Source: Fragilaria radians (taxonomy: Eukaryota; Bacillariophyta; Fragilariophyceae; Fragilariales; Fragilariaceae). Taken from it: a DNA stretch of 27,443 nt. Both the position numbers and the translations under genes were made by a program. Where the stretch lies: assembly GCA_900642245.1 (NCBI GenBank), contig CAAAJI010000110.1, forward strand, positions 125,382 through 152,824. Reading direction: 5' to 3'. The notes beneath the pieces were generated by a model. The model was not told the origin of the DNA, made no database searches, and saw only the letters and a program-made list of their open reading frames with translations. Below are positions 18,653 to 27,443 of the stretch, piece after piece. The first letter of the stretch is position 1; the number at the start of each line of letters is the position of its first letter.

Positions 18653-21222
18653 TTAGAAAAAAATCCAGGAATATGTGTTTGCAGCTTTATCGCTTCTGGA
18701 TAACCGATTTGGAGTTTTTGTTGGAATCCTTGTTGGAGATTTAGTTGGCTTTTTTGTTGGTGACTTTGTTGGCAGCTTTGATGGCATTTTTGTTGGAGGT
18801 TTTGTTGCTGTGGGAGCTCTTGTTGGAGTTCTTCTGGACACAACAGCTGTTGGTAGTTTTGTTGTGGGTAAAACAGATAATGGTGATGAAGTTGATGGAA
18901 AAAGAGTAGGGGCTTTTGTAGGATGACTTGTTTCTTTGTTTGTGGGGTTTAAAGTTGGGGTGATTGTAAGTGTATTTGTAGGTTGACCTGTAGGCACATT
19001 CAATGGTTGACTTGTAAGCAAAGAAATTGGTTCATTTGTAGGATCATTTGTTTCTTGATTTGTGGGAATACTTGCTGTAGGAATCATTGTTGGTATATTT
19101 GCAGGAGCACTTGTTGGTTGACTTGTGGGAATGCTTGTAGTAGGATTTTTAGTTGGTTGACTTGTGAGAATACTTGTTGGCTTACTTGTTGGTATGCTTG
19201 TTGGTTGCCCTGTGGGAACATTTACTGACAGCATTGTAGGAAAACTGGTTGGTTGGATTGTTGGAGTAGTTGTTGGTGTACTTGTGGGAACACTTGTTGG
19301 CATACTTGTGGGATTACTTGTTGGTTGTCCTGTGAGAACATTTACGGGCAGCATTGTAGGAGCATTTGTTGGTTGAAATGTTGGCATACTTGTGGGAAAA
19401 CTTGTAGGAACACTTGTTGGTTGCATTGCAGGAGCATTTGATGGTTGACCTGTAGGAACAGGTGTTGGAATCTGCATTGGAGAGCCTGTTGGGAGAAATA
19501 CTTGTCCTAATGTAGGGTCACTTGTTGGAGCATTAGTAGGAGTGGGAGTTTCAAATTGTATTGAAATGCTTGCTTGTCCTGGAACTGTTCCTGTGATTAT
19601 AGAATTGACTTGAATGGTTAATGAGCTGCCACTACCATTAAAATTTGATACTGTGTAGATACCATTGACACTCAATTTAGCAACTAAATCTGATGCGGCA
19701 TATCCAATGCCTGTAACCCTTGTTGCAACTAGCACTTGATCCCCACCCTCCTGTGTCCCAATATTCATGCCAATCTTGCGATTGAAGTGAATATAGATAT
19801 CTTTGGTTGATGTAATGATGCGTACTATCATCTTATCACTCAAAGATGCACTAGCTTTCTCTGCATACCCAATCAAATTCCCATTCCAATTGAAGCTTCC
19901 ATTGAAAGGAAGGTCAAGATGATGTTGACTGTACCAACCCAACTGATAGGTTTTTGCACCATTGAAGCACATGAGATGTCCTTCATCAATCTGATAAGAG
20001 ACTGCCTATGGGAAAGATAACGAAAATGCTTAAGACAGTTTATGAGTCTGATTTATATATTGAAAACAGTTCTTACCATCAAACATGATTTATCTCCATA
20101 TGGCTCAACTCCCTCACCTGAGTGATCCAAGTTAAGGTTATGTCCTGATCAAATTGATTAGAAATGGATTGAAAGGGATGGGAATGAGATCAACTTAGAT
20201 TGTGGCTTACCAACTTCGTGAAGTAATAATGATGGATACCTGCACCAATTATCATTATACATTGATCGCCAATGATTAATGGTACCACTGCCTATCCAGC
20301 TGTTAGCAGTACCTGGGGGGATGCATACTAAGACATGGTCTGCAATGGTGTCTAGACTTGCTCCAAGATCAGTTGCTGCTTGATTGATCATTGCATCTCG
20401 GATTGTTTCACGGGTTGCACCGGTAACTGTGGTTGAGGGTAAGTTCACTGTATACACCCCATCTTCGCCAACAATAGTATTAGTCGTTAGAGGTTGAAAC
20501 TGCAGCTTCCCATCTGAACACGAAGCATATTGACTCTTTAGATTAAGGACATCCCCAGAGGTACCAAAAATATCATCCGATAGCTCCGGTTCGGATGCCG
20601 TAGTTGAAGCGTCAGAAGCAACTGCTCGAAGGACTAGAACTGTCCTAGTTCCCGATTGCAATTTTCTGTTGAGGATGCCGCCCAAGTTTCGGTTTGATAC
20701 ATCTTCACCTGTCATTGTTAGCTACACAAAAGGATTAGAAAAGAAAATGTTATCATGAGAGTAAATGTGAGTCCTCTCAAAGGGTGATAATTGTAATCCG
20801 ATGATTCTGTCATTACCTGAATCTCTCCATTAGCTGGAATCTCTAGGAGGCTTCCAGAACTATCAATGACAGCTTTTTCAGAAAATAATGTCGTAAATCC
20901 ACTCTCAACTCCTCTTGTCTGTGCCAAATCCACAGTGAGCCCATCAACCTTAACGATCTTATGATAAGACCCCTGTAAATCCTCACCACGAAGGTCACAT
21001 TCTACTTGCGATTCTGTACTTCCATCTTCGAATTGTGTTTCCGAAAAAATAAGTAAACAATCGTTTTGGAGTACGTTTTCAATCTATTTGGTAAAGTGGG
21101 TAATTGTTTTCAGTCCAGTCGAGAGGTGGAGGTTTGTCGCTATATTCACTATCGATACCACTTACCGGTTTACCAACGGTGATGCAAACAGCAAGGCTAA
21201 ATATAAGAAAAGTAAATGACAT
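18653..21222 (-). CDS. M11 (gametolysin-type) secreted zinc metalloprotease with Pro-Thr repeat tail, gene B; five exons
   Basis: Minus-strand exons are 21166-21222, 20817-21083, 20211-20721, 20077-20144 and 18653-20005. Introns are GT...AG, 82, 95, 66 and 71 nt, phases 0, 0, 1, 0. They encode 751 residues. Residues 1-19 (MSFTFLIFSLAVCITVGKP) form the signal peptide; 20-108 (exon 2) are a probable propeptide. The catalytic HEVGHNLNLDH is at 276-286 and the candidate Met-turn SCLM ends at 301. CFNGAKTYQLGWYS and an about 130-residue beta-rich C-terminal part follow, then Pro-Thr repeats from about 453 to 733. The last about 18 residues (LSRSDKAANTYSWIFF) break the repeat pattern. Likely extracellular, acting on matrix or wall glycoproteins, with the PT tail as an O-glycosylated stalk. 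Intact and paralogous to gene A. The first two exons have identical lengths in the two genes. Confidence 0.92.
19201..19440 (-). repeat. Two 120-bp tandem units in the Pro-Thr repeat of gene B
   Basis: Plus-strand TTGGTTGCCCTGTGGGAACA at 19201 recurs as TTGGTTGTCCTGTGAGAACA at 19321, exactly 120 bp later. The encoded 40-residue units begin with PTMLSVNVPTGQPTS and PTMLPVNVLTGQPTS. They sit inside a longer run of PTSxPT triplets. Confidence 0.75.
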
Positions 21223-21307
21223 CGTCACAATCAATCTATAAACGTTTACAATTCAAGTTTCCTTAAGAATTTATGATATTTCAACAATGCCTGTTCGAGA
21301 GCAACCT

Positions 21308-21322
21308 TAATCGTGAAACGTT
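21308..21322 (-). promoter_or_regulatory. Candidate promoter box shared by both M11 genes (copy B)
   Basis: TAATCGTGAAACGTT on the plus strand lies 86 bp upstream of the gene B start. It matches the copy upstream of gene A (1867-1881) in 14 of 15 positions and in the same orientation. On the coding strand the core reads AACGTTTCACGATTA. Confidence 0.4.
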
Positions 21323-21495
21323 TGACGTGCCATTCGCAACTTTAGGATTTAACTGAGAATTTGCCACACTTTGTTTGGCGTTTGGCTGGTATAGATAGCA
21401 GCATAATTTAAAGAGACATGCAACGGAAAGTCACACCAAGACTAAAACAAAAACTTTTCAATTTTTGACATTGTCATCGGTACTAAGCTAAGATC

Positions 21496-21517
21496 ATACT
21501 TAGTAAGCACTAAGTAT
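21496..21517. repeat. Perfect 9-bp inverted repeat (hairpin)
   Basis: ATACTTAGT, loop AAGC, ACTAAGTAT. It lies about 275 bp upstream of gene B. It could be a protein-binding palindrome or chance in AT-rich DNA. No copy was seen upstream of gene A. Confidence 0.5.
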
Positions 21518-21825
21518 AGTATGACCCTAATCGTAATATTCTAAACCGAACAAAAGTAACTCGCTATTGACCGGGATACCAGTTTCATGCAACAACTTGC
21601 AAAGAAATCAACCCCTCAAAAAGTATATAGCCTTTAATGGAAAGTAAATGGCTGAAAGACAAATCATTGAATGCTGTGATGGTTAGCAATATTGGGAAGG
21701 CTTTGATATTGCAAAAGCCACAAGTGAACATAAGGGCTCTCAAGGCTTAATGCTTTTCAAAAGGTCTGAATCATAATCGCTATATCATAGCCAGATCATT
21801 CAATCTACCAAATCAGGGATCACCT

Positions 21826-22106
21826 GAATCGAAAAGATTTTATCCTGACGCTAAGGATGAGATAACAATGCACTTGCCTTTTCCAAGGGAAATGAAAAAC
21901 AATTTATGTATTTTGACATGCTATTGTGATTATCATTCCAAAGAGTACTCCATTTACATGGGTATCTAATATATATATTTTTTGAATATTCAATCCACAT
22001 TGATCAAGTGTTCTATGAAACATGATGATGCAATTGCACTTTGCTGTAATGAAATATTCAATCACATGACTGTCAGAGGAGGAATTACTGATATCTTGAT
22101 GCCTAT
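21826..22106 (+). mobile_element. Ty1/copia RNase H relic
   Basis: One plus-strand frame, with a single TAA inside, reads ESKRFYPDAKDEITMHLPFP, later MKHDDAIALCCNEIFNHMTV and RGGITDILMP. The first block resembles the stretch before RNase H in copia polyproteins (FYPDA-x-E-IP-x-N-x-P). The last resembles the terminal KK-x-HDAI-x-YH-x-VRE ... T-NIAD-x-LTK block. The DSDHAG core between them is mostly deleted. Confidence 0.5.
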
Positions 22107-22721
22107 CACATAGCGATTACGTAGAGGGAGACGCTCTAACAAATAACACAAAACTGGCCATAGACATTGTGATGAAGGATATTTTAATTGGTCTAAAGAA
22201 ACATAGTTTGAATTTGAAAATTGAAAATGCTTTATTAGAGTATTGTAGCTGCAAAACGATTAAGTATAGTGAGGAAAGGAAGCTACTTTCTTTGTAATGC
22301 CACTGCATTTAATTTAGGAATGAAGTCAAGAAAACTGGCAATTATGAAAGACACAACAGTTTCTTCTTGAATCCAAAATTATGAAAAAAGATAAAAGAGT
22401 AATATTAGGTAACATAGTTAATAGTAATTGGGATGGCAATAAACAGAACCATAAATCAAGATGTAACAAAATTCATGAAATACACTTCAGATGGTGTCCA
22501 TACGTTTAATTCAAACGATAAAAAATGGAAGCTAGGCTGTAAAATAAATTCATTGAATCGTGAAAACAAAATACCAGAAGTTAATTGATTGAACATCAAA
22601 TATTTTTGGGAATAAATAGGCAAAGTAGAAAAAATCTAGATTTTAAAAAGATAACATGAAATAAGCCCTACAGTGTTAACGTCTTCTTGAAAGATAAATA
22701 CTAGAGTCCTTTTCATCTCTC
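22107..22721. other. No recognisable feature
   Basis: AT-rich DNA downstream of the TMEM45-like gene and after the copia relic. Possibly more decayed copia sequence, but nothing diagnostic. Confidence 0.35.
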
Positions 22722-23654
22722 TCATACTACGACATTTGATTCTGTCATGGAAGGAGGAGGACGATTCCACTTGGCAAGCACCTCCTCATTATCATGACCA
22801 TCATCAAGGGTAAAGGATGATGGAGGAGGCATTTGAATAGGTGAATAGGCATCGTATTTATCCTGACGTTGTTTTCGATACCATAGGACGGTGAAGATTA
22901 ATAGGAAACATCCCAAGGCAACACCCTCCAAAATGAAGTAACTCGTCATTTCTTCAAGAGTAAAGTGTGGCGTCGAAGCAATGTTATAGGCTGCAGCGAA
23001 TAACCATAATCCCTGCCATGTAATAAACAAGAAGGATCCCATGAAGGGCATGATCCAATCAGTGCGGATGATGGAGATTATAAACATGATGGATGCTCCT
23101 AGACATGTTAGTGCGACAAGAGCATGAATCCTTTGATCGACTAGATTCATCTTCATTTGCGCATGTTCATTCCAAATGATTGCTTCTGCCATAACAGACA
23201 ATGAAAATGCTATCCGTGAGGAATCAGGAGGTAGTTGAGAATGTGATTCCAAGAATGTCACGAGACCAGATATAAAATAAAGAATGTAGAGAGTCATGTG
23301 TTGTTTGTTGGCAAAGAAGGAATGATAGGAATGACCCAAGAATAAAATATCACCACAACCCTCAATGAAAATTCCAAACATAGTTCCCATCATAATGATA
23401 AGTCCTGAATGCATAAGGATAGTCATATTCCGTTCCGGAATATGATGATCACAAAAATCCGATACGGATTTGGAATCGCACCACAATCGTTTCAACGTTA
23501 AGATCACAAAAAATAGACCCGCCAACACAAACATCGATCCAGGAATAACGTGTCCACCAACCGTACCCGAAAACATGTCATGCATATCACCATCATGGTC
23601 GTCTTCATCCATTTCATCACCATGTAGGTGACGAGATAGAGCGAATAACGACAT
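22722..23654 (-). CDS. TMEM45 / DUF716-family multi-spanning membrane protein
   Basis: Intronless, 310 residues, ATG at 23654, TGA at 22722. A short His/Asp-rich N-terminus (HGDEMDEDDHDGDMHD) is followed by GGHVIPGSMFVLAGLFFVIL, the characteristic GH-x-PG start of the TMEM45 family. Several hydrophobic spans follow: about 34-54, 80-98, 120-137, 180-200, 202-225 and 235-258. The conserved second block is visible as MAEAIIWNEHAQMKMNLVDQ, then RIHAL and MPFMGSFLFITWQGLWLF. The C-terminal about 50 residues are hydrophilic (YRKQRQDKYDAYSPIQMPPP) and presumably cytosolic. The molecular function of the family is not established; animal and plant members are membrane proteins, some of them stress-related. 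Length is near the family norm. Neighbours give no functional clue. Confidence 0.85.
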   Translation of the reverse strand: MSLFALSRHLHGDEMDEDDHDGDMHDMFSGTVGGHVIPGSMFVLAGLFFVILTLKRLWCDSKSVSDFCDHHIPERNMTILMHSGLIIMMGTMFGIFIEGCGDILFLGHSYHSFFANKQHMTLYILYFISGLVTFLESHSQLPPDSSRIAFSLSVMAEAIIWNEHAQMKMNLVDQRIHALVALTCLGASIMFIISIIRTDWIMPFMGSFLFITWQGLWLFAAAYNIASTPHFTLEEMTSYFILEGVALGCFLLIFTVLWYRKQRQDKYDAYSPIQMPPPSSFTLDDGHDNEEVLAKWNRPPPSMTESNVVV

Positions 23655-24001
23655 GAGGATTGTATTATTGTAACTTTGTGTCTTAATCCGAACTTGACCT
23701 CCTCCAATGTCATTTTTATATCAATAATCATACATGGGTATAGCAACCAGTTGGTGTGCGTAAATTCTGGTACGAATGAAAACGATCGAACCTTTTAGAT
23801 ATTCATTTCTATATACTTGTATATCGAGTGACATGATTGATGGCTTTTTTCAAAAAGGTATGTATTGTGATACTGCTACTGATTTGAGCTTTCACTCCGT
23901 ACAGCTACTTGCTCAACTTCACAGAATCATCAAAGATTCCAATACACTACTACATCAAGAATCAAAGCAAGTAAGATGAATTTGGAAACAACTAGTTGCA
24001 A
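23655..24001. other. 5' flank of the TMEM45-like gene
   Basis: A 67-codon plus-strand ORF at 23776-23979 is not recognisable and lies in the promoter region of the divergent gene. Nothing else was seen. Confidence 0.4.
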
Positions 24002-24680
24002 AGTAACGTAAAATCGCAGTTTATGGCTGTACACCAGTTTTTGGCCGAAAATGAAATCTAGCCAAAAATGTGCCGAATTAAAAATATAAAGGATTTTGAT
24101 TGGATAAATTTTGTAGTCACCAGTTTTTGGCCAATTTCACAACAACATGCTGAAGAAAAAGGTTTACAACTCAAGCTCTTTCAAATTGGTGGTGTCAATT
24201 TGACAAAGGTTGAGGCTGCACCATAGATCACTAGCCGTAAGGTTGTACGGACTCAAATCTTGCTTCTCCCACCGACCATTGACAGAGTTCCCAAGAGAAG
24301 CAAAACACTTGACATCCAAAACTGACTCCTTAATAGAGACCAGCTCAATAAATACCTAGTTTATACGGCTATGTCATAAAATATGCCTCAATAAATACCT
24401 AAGTTTTTAATTTCTTTCTTAAATTGAATTGAATAATGCATGTATGAAATCCAGCCTTAAACTGCTGATCATCTTTCACATCCTTTTTTAACCCAACTTT
24501 AGGCAACAATATCTGAATGCAGAAGTAATTCTTATGCATGCCACGTATATCATTCAATAAACAATGATGTTGTTTATCTATATGTATACATGCCTCTATT
24601 ACAAATGCAATATAGTTAGCAAACTGTCACTTTTCCTTAAGGGTATGATTTTCAGCCATAAACTGCGATTTTACGTTACT
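24002..24680. mobile_element. 679-bp element with 28-bp perfect terminal inverted repeats (MITE-like)
   Basis: The 28 bases at 24002-24029 (starting AGTAACGTAAAATCGC, ending TATGGCTG) are exactly the reverse complement of 24653-24680. The interior repeats ACCAGTTTTTGGCC twice (near 24032 and 24120). It contains a 52-codon ORF at 24068-24226 and, after its stop, further coding-like sequence (SRKVVRTQILLLPPTIDRVP). No transposase was recognised and no clear target-site duplication: TTGCAA flanks on the left, CACCCTG on the right. A degraded relative lies at 2215-2345. Best explained as a non-autonomous DNA transposon or a gene-fragment carrier. Confidence 0.75.
24068..24226 (+). other. Small ORF inside the inverted-repeat element
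   Basis: Starts with ATG and has 52 codons ending in TAG: MCRIKNIKDFDWINFVVTSF, then HAEEKGLQLKLFQIGGVNLT. The frame stays coding-like beyond the TAG for about 30 more codons. It could be a captured host gene fragment or a transposase remnant. No family was recognised. Confidence 0.3.
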
Positions 24681-27443
24681 CACCCTGTCAGCTTGTAACG
24701 TGCCATTGATTATTTTTCAAATACTTTCTTTTTAATCTCGAGAGAATTTTCTTTTGGTATTCAGATTGTGTGAAATAACTCTTGTCATGCAGGTAATGAG
24801 AAAATTTACGGCTACAGGACTTCATTTCCCTAAATTATTGCAAGTCTACTACTGAGCTTCAAATCAATGAAAGTTTACAAGAAGATTGTATATCATTGAA
24901 AACATCATTCACCTGAGGTGTTTTCTATACATTTCCACATAAGAATAGTGCTAAACAATACCTATTGACGTATACCCTTTGGCCTGAGAAATCTGAATTT
25001 GATTCTATTTCCTAGATTTACTGAACCCTTAATAACTTTGTTATAAATGTGCATTATGCTGCAAATTTCTGTATGTTTCTTTGAAAACTTACTTCAAACT
25101 GATTACCAAGCTTCATAAAGGAATATTCTTCTGTGCCTGAGCTAGGGCAGAAAAAATATCTCAGTTACTATTTTCCCATGAGATCCAAAATTAGACAACG
25201 CAAAGAATGTATTCATTGCAATCACAACAGTGATTGCATTCATCCTTCTACTAAAAACGTTGTTGCAGGGTGCAAGTGTCTTCTATCTTATGAATACTCC
25301 ACTACGGTTTATACTTAAGCCTTAACATGTCTCTTCTTGGTACCTCACGTTGCACAATCACCGTGACTTTACCTTTCTAGAGAGAAATCATCACTGAATT
25401 GCACACAACTTGACTTCCCCGTTCAGCTGTTTTTTTGTTGTAGGAATAAATGTCGCTTGGGGGTCTATACATTGTAAACTGGAAATTATATGTATTTCCA
25501 ATTAAATTGATCAAGCATACCTTCGGCCACAAAAGTCAAAGCTCCCTTCCATAATCACCCAAAATTCTGGAATTTTTTCGAGACTTTTTGTAGTAAACTA
25601 GAGAAAAATACACACAAATATTCCTCACAGCATGTAAAGCAGAACTGTTAAAACTATATTGAAACTTCAACCTTAGTCTATGAGTCAAGGAAAGGTGCTT
25701 AACATTTGGGATAGCCAGATTGCTTACTCTAAAGCTCAACTTAAACTGGTTTAAACAGCACTAATCTAACAAACCAAGAATGCAGTTGTATTTTTACATT
25801 GAGAAGTACATACTTTGCCTTGAACTGTAGCTCTGACAGCTATTTGTGCTCTAAGCTGCTCTAAGCGTTTATACAAATTGTAAATTATGATCCAAAAAGT
25901 TAATTTTATCCTAGATCTCTTGTGTATCAATTGCAACATGTTTCCTTGACCACGTAGTCTCTTTAGCTTATGTGTTAAATTCAACACTTAACATTTAGAC
26001 TTTGTGATCTTAGATTCACCACTTTGATTCATCAATCGTGAATCTTGATAGATTCCTACTTGTTACTTAGGAATCTGTAATAGTTATTGTTACTGTATTG
26101 ATATGACGGTCCTGAAAAGATATTAAATGATCTTCTTCATTTTTAAGCAATATTAAGGATCACTAAATTCATATCAGACTATGTCTTAACTGAATTTGTG
26201 AAAGGTATAGAAAGAATGGTTACCCATGTGACCTATTTCAGTTTTAGATGTGTAAATACAAGAATATTAATTCTATTATTCTTTACTATGTACTAACGAT
26301 AACTTTGGACGTCTCCAGTATCGGTACACACACACATCTCTTAGCCTTAGTAATTTATTAAAGTATTATTAGACTGTAGTGCTTATAACCTATAGAATTA
26401 GGTATTGTCTTAATGAACTTAACTCAACGTATGTCAGTTTGTTTTTGCTAAAGTCATAAGGTGCAATTTTCTGTAATTATGATATATTTTGTGTTTTTAC
26501 GCACTTGAGATTTCCTCCATTTTCATCCTCTGACAAAGGAAAATAGTTCAAAGTAAAGAAATGCATTGAAATCACATCAACCTAGAATATAATGTGACAA
26601 AGAACAAACAAACTTCGCAAAAGGGCTTCCAATAATTAGCTCACTCATTTCCAAAACTCAATAGTCTTTGCAGAAAAGAAGCTTTTATGAACTTATTAGT
26701 AATGCTTAAATCTGCGTTGCAAAGCAATTGCTAACTACTAGTATACTGAAAATAAAGTAATGAAAGGTGGACGTTGAACGATGGATCAATTGAATCCTCC
26801 GATTCAAATTGGTCTGATTATGCCTCTGCTGAAATCGGGAATGAGGTCTGATCTATTTTCCCCTCTTACGTGGGAGACTTTTGTTGTGGAGTCAGAGGGA
26901 AAAGTGGTTTACATTTAAACGAAGACTCTGAAATAAATAATTTTTTAATTAATACCCTCTTTCATAAATCTTTTCCTTTTAAGAGATTGAATTTTTTTGA
27001 ATAGGATAAATATTGTTTACAACCTCGTTGGGTTCAAATTTCGGACTGGCAAAGTTCCTAGTCTTTCATACTCATTGCACGTGATACCAGGAAAGGTGTC
27101 GAAGGTAATTGCAAGAGGAACTTTTTAGCTACACACAAATGTCGTAATCGGTACTCATTTGCTTCCCAGCTAAATGGGGTGATACTAGCATATTTCTAAG
27201 TAAGACAAATCAAGCATTTATTCTGACATACTAGATTTTTCCCAAAGCTTACGAACATTAATTAAGACGATTTGAACAGCACAAATAGGTCTCTCACATG
27301 TCATTCGGTGCTGACTTCACATCAGCGACGTCGTATTACAACCTGATTCACAAATCCTGGAAGCGTTTCTCGAAGGATGGAGCCATGCAGTCGTAAGAGA
27401 ACATTGGGCCGGAGTTTGATAACATGTGCTGAGATGTTGTTTT
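24681..27443. other. Gene-poor right end of window
   Basis: Nearly 2.8 kb of AT-rich DNA without a recognised gene, RNA gene or repeat family. Three small ORFs are noted. 25133-25318 is Cys-rich (CIHCNHNSDC ... GCKC). 26781-26918 is 45 codons, with a stop just upstream of its ATG. 27298-27396 is 32 codons, with GTAAGA at its end that could be a splice donor. An 8-bp inverted repeat (AGATTCAC ... GTGAATCT) lies near 26010-26045. Confidence 0.4.

Larger units (their letters stand above)
21223..21825. other. Upstream region of metalloprotease gene B
   Basis: Contains the shared box at 21308-21322 and the hairpin at 21496-21517. No coding signal was recognised until the copia RNase H relic. Confidence 0.4.

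Noticed and set aside
18675..19441. Plus-strand ORFs with VGxxVG or Cys/Trp-rich repeats opposite gene B
   Set aside because: Antisense of the gene B Pro-Thr repeat; no start context and no independent support.
27025..27060. GGGTTCAAATTTC resembling a tRNA T-loop
   Set aside because: No acceptor stem, D arm or anticodon arm could be folded around it.

Overview
This is nuclear DNA from a microbial eukaryote, most likely a diatom or a related stramenopile. The evidence is: short spliceosomal introns (59-96 nt, donors GTAAG, GTAAT or GTATG, acceptor AG); two secreted gametolysin-type (M11) metalloprotease genes that run into Pro-Thr repeats; a further Pro/Thr/Ser-rich secreted protein; and decayed Ty1/copia, Ty3/gypsy and PIF/Harbinger transposons. 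The organism is inferred from protein style only; no rRNA or organelle marker is present. The DNA is visibly AT-rich outside genes. One assembly gap of 86 N lies at 13318-13403.

Layout. (1) 1-1720, minus: five-exon M11 metalloprotease gene A, cut by the left edge of the window in its Pro-Thr tail. (2) 1721-4287: mostly empty, with a relic of a terminal-inverted-repeat element near 2215 and an unassigned coding-like remnant at 3022-3654. (3) 4288-5133, minus: signal peptide followed by a Pro/Thr/Ser/Lys-rich low-complexity protein. (4) 5700-7700, plus: decayed PIF/Harbinger transposase and a decayed copia integrase. (5) 7829-11692, minus: a 1287-residue intronless protein of unknown function. 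(6) 12280-18382: a nest of broken LTR retrotransposons: gypsy pol (minus) joined to a second gypsy fragment, a copia gag-pol (minus), and a related copia gag-protease piece (plus) arranged head to head with it. (7) 18653-21222, minus: M11 gene B, a complete paralogue of gene A with the same exon-intron plan. (8) 21826-22106: decayed copia RNase H. (9) 22722-23654, minus: TMEM45/DUF716-family multi-spanning membrane protein. (10) 24002-24680: a 679-bp element with perfect 28-bp terminal inverted repeats. (11) 24681-27443: no recognisable gene, only small ORFs.

How it fits together. The two M11 genes and the Pro/Thr/Ser-rich gene all encode predicted secreted, probably heavily O-glycosylated products, so the region looks like a small extracellular-matrix or cell-surface locus that has been expanded by duplication and invaded by transposons. 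The two M11 paralogues share a 15-bp upstream box with one mismatch, a candidate for common regulation. Nothing here forms an operon or a recognised defence system.
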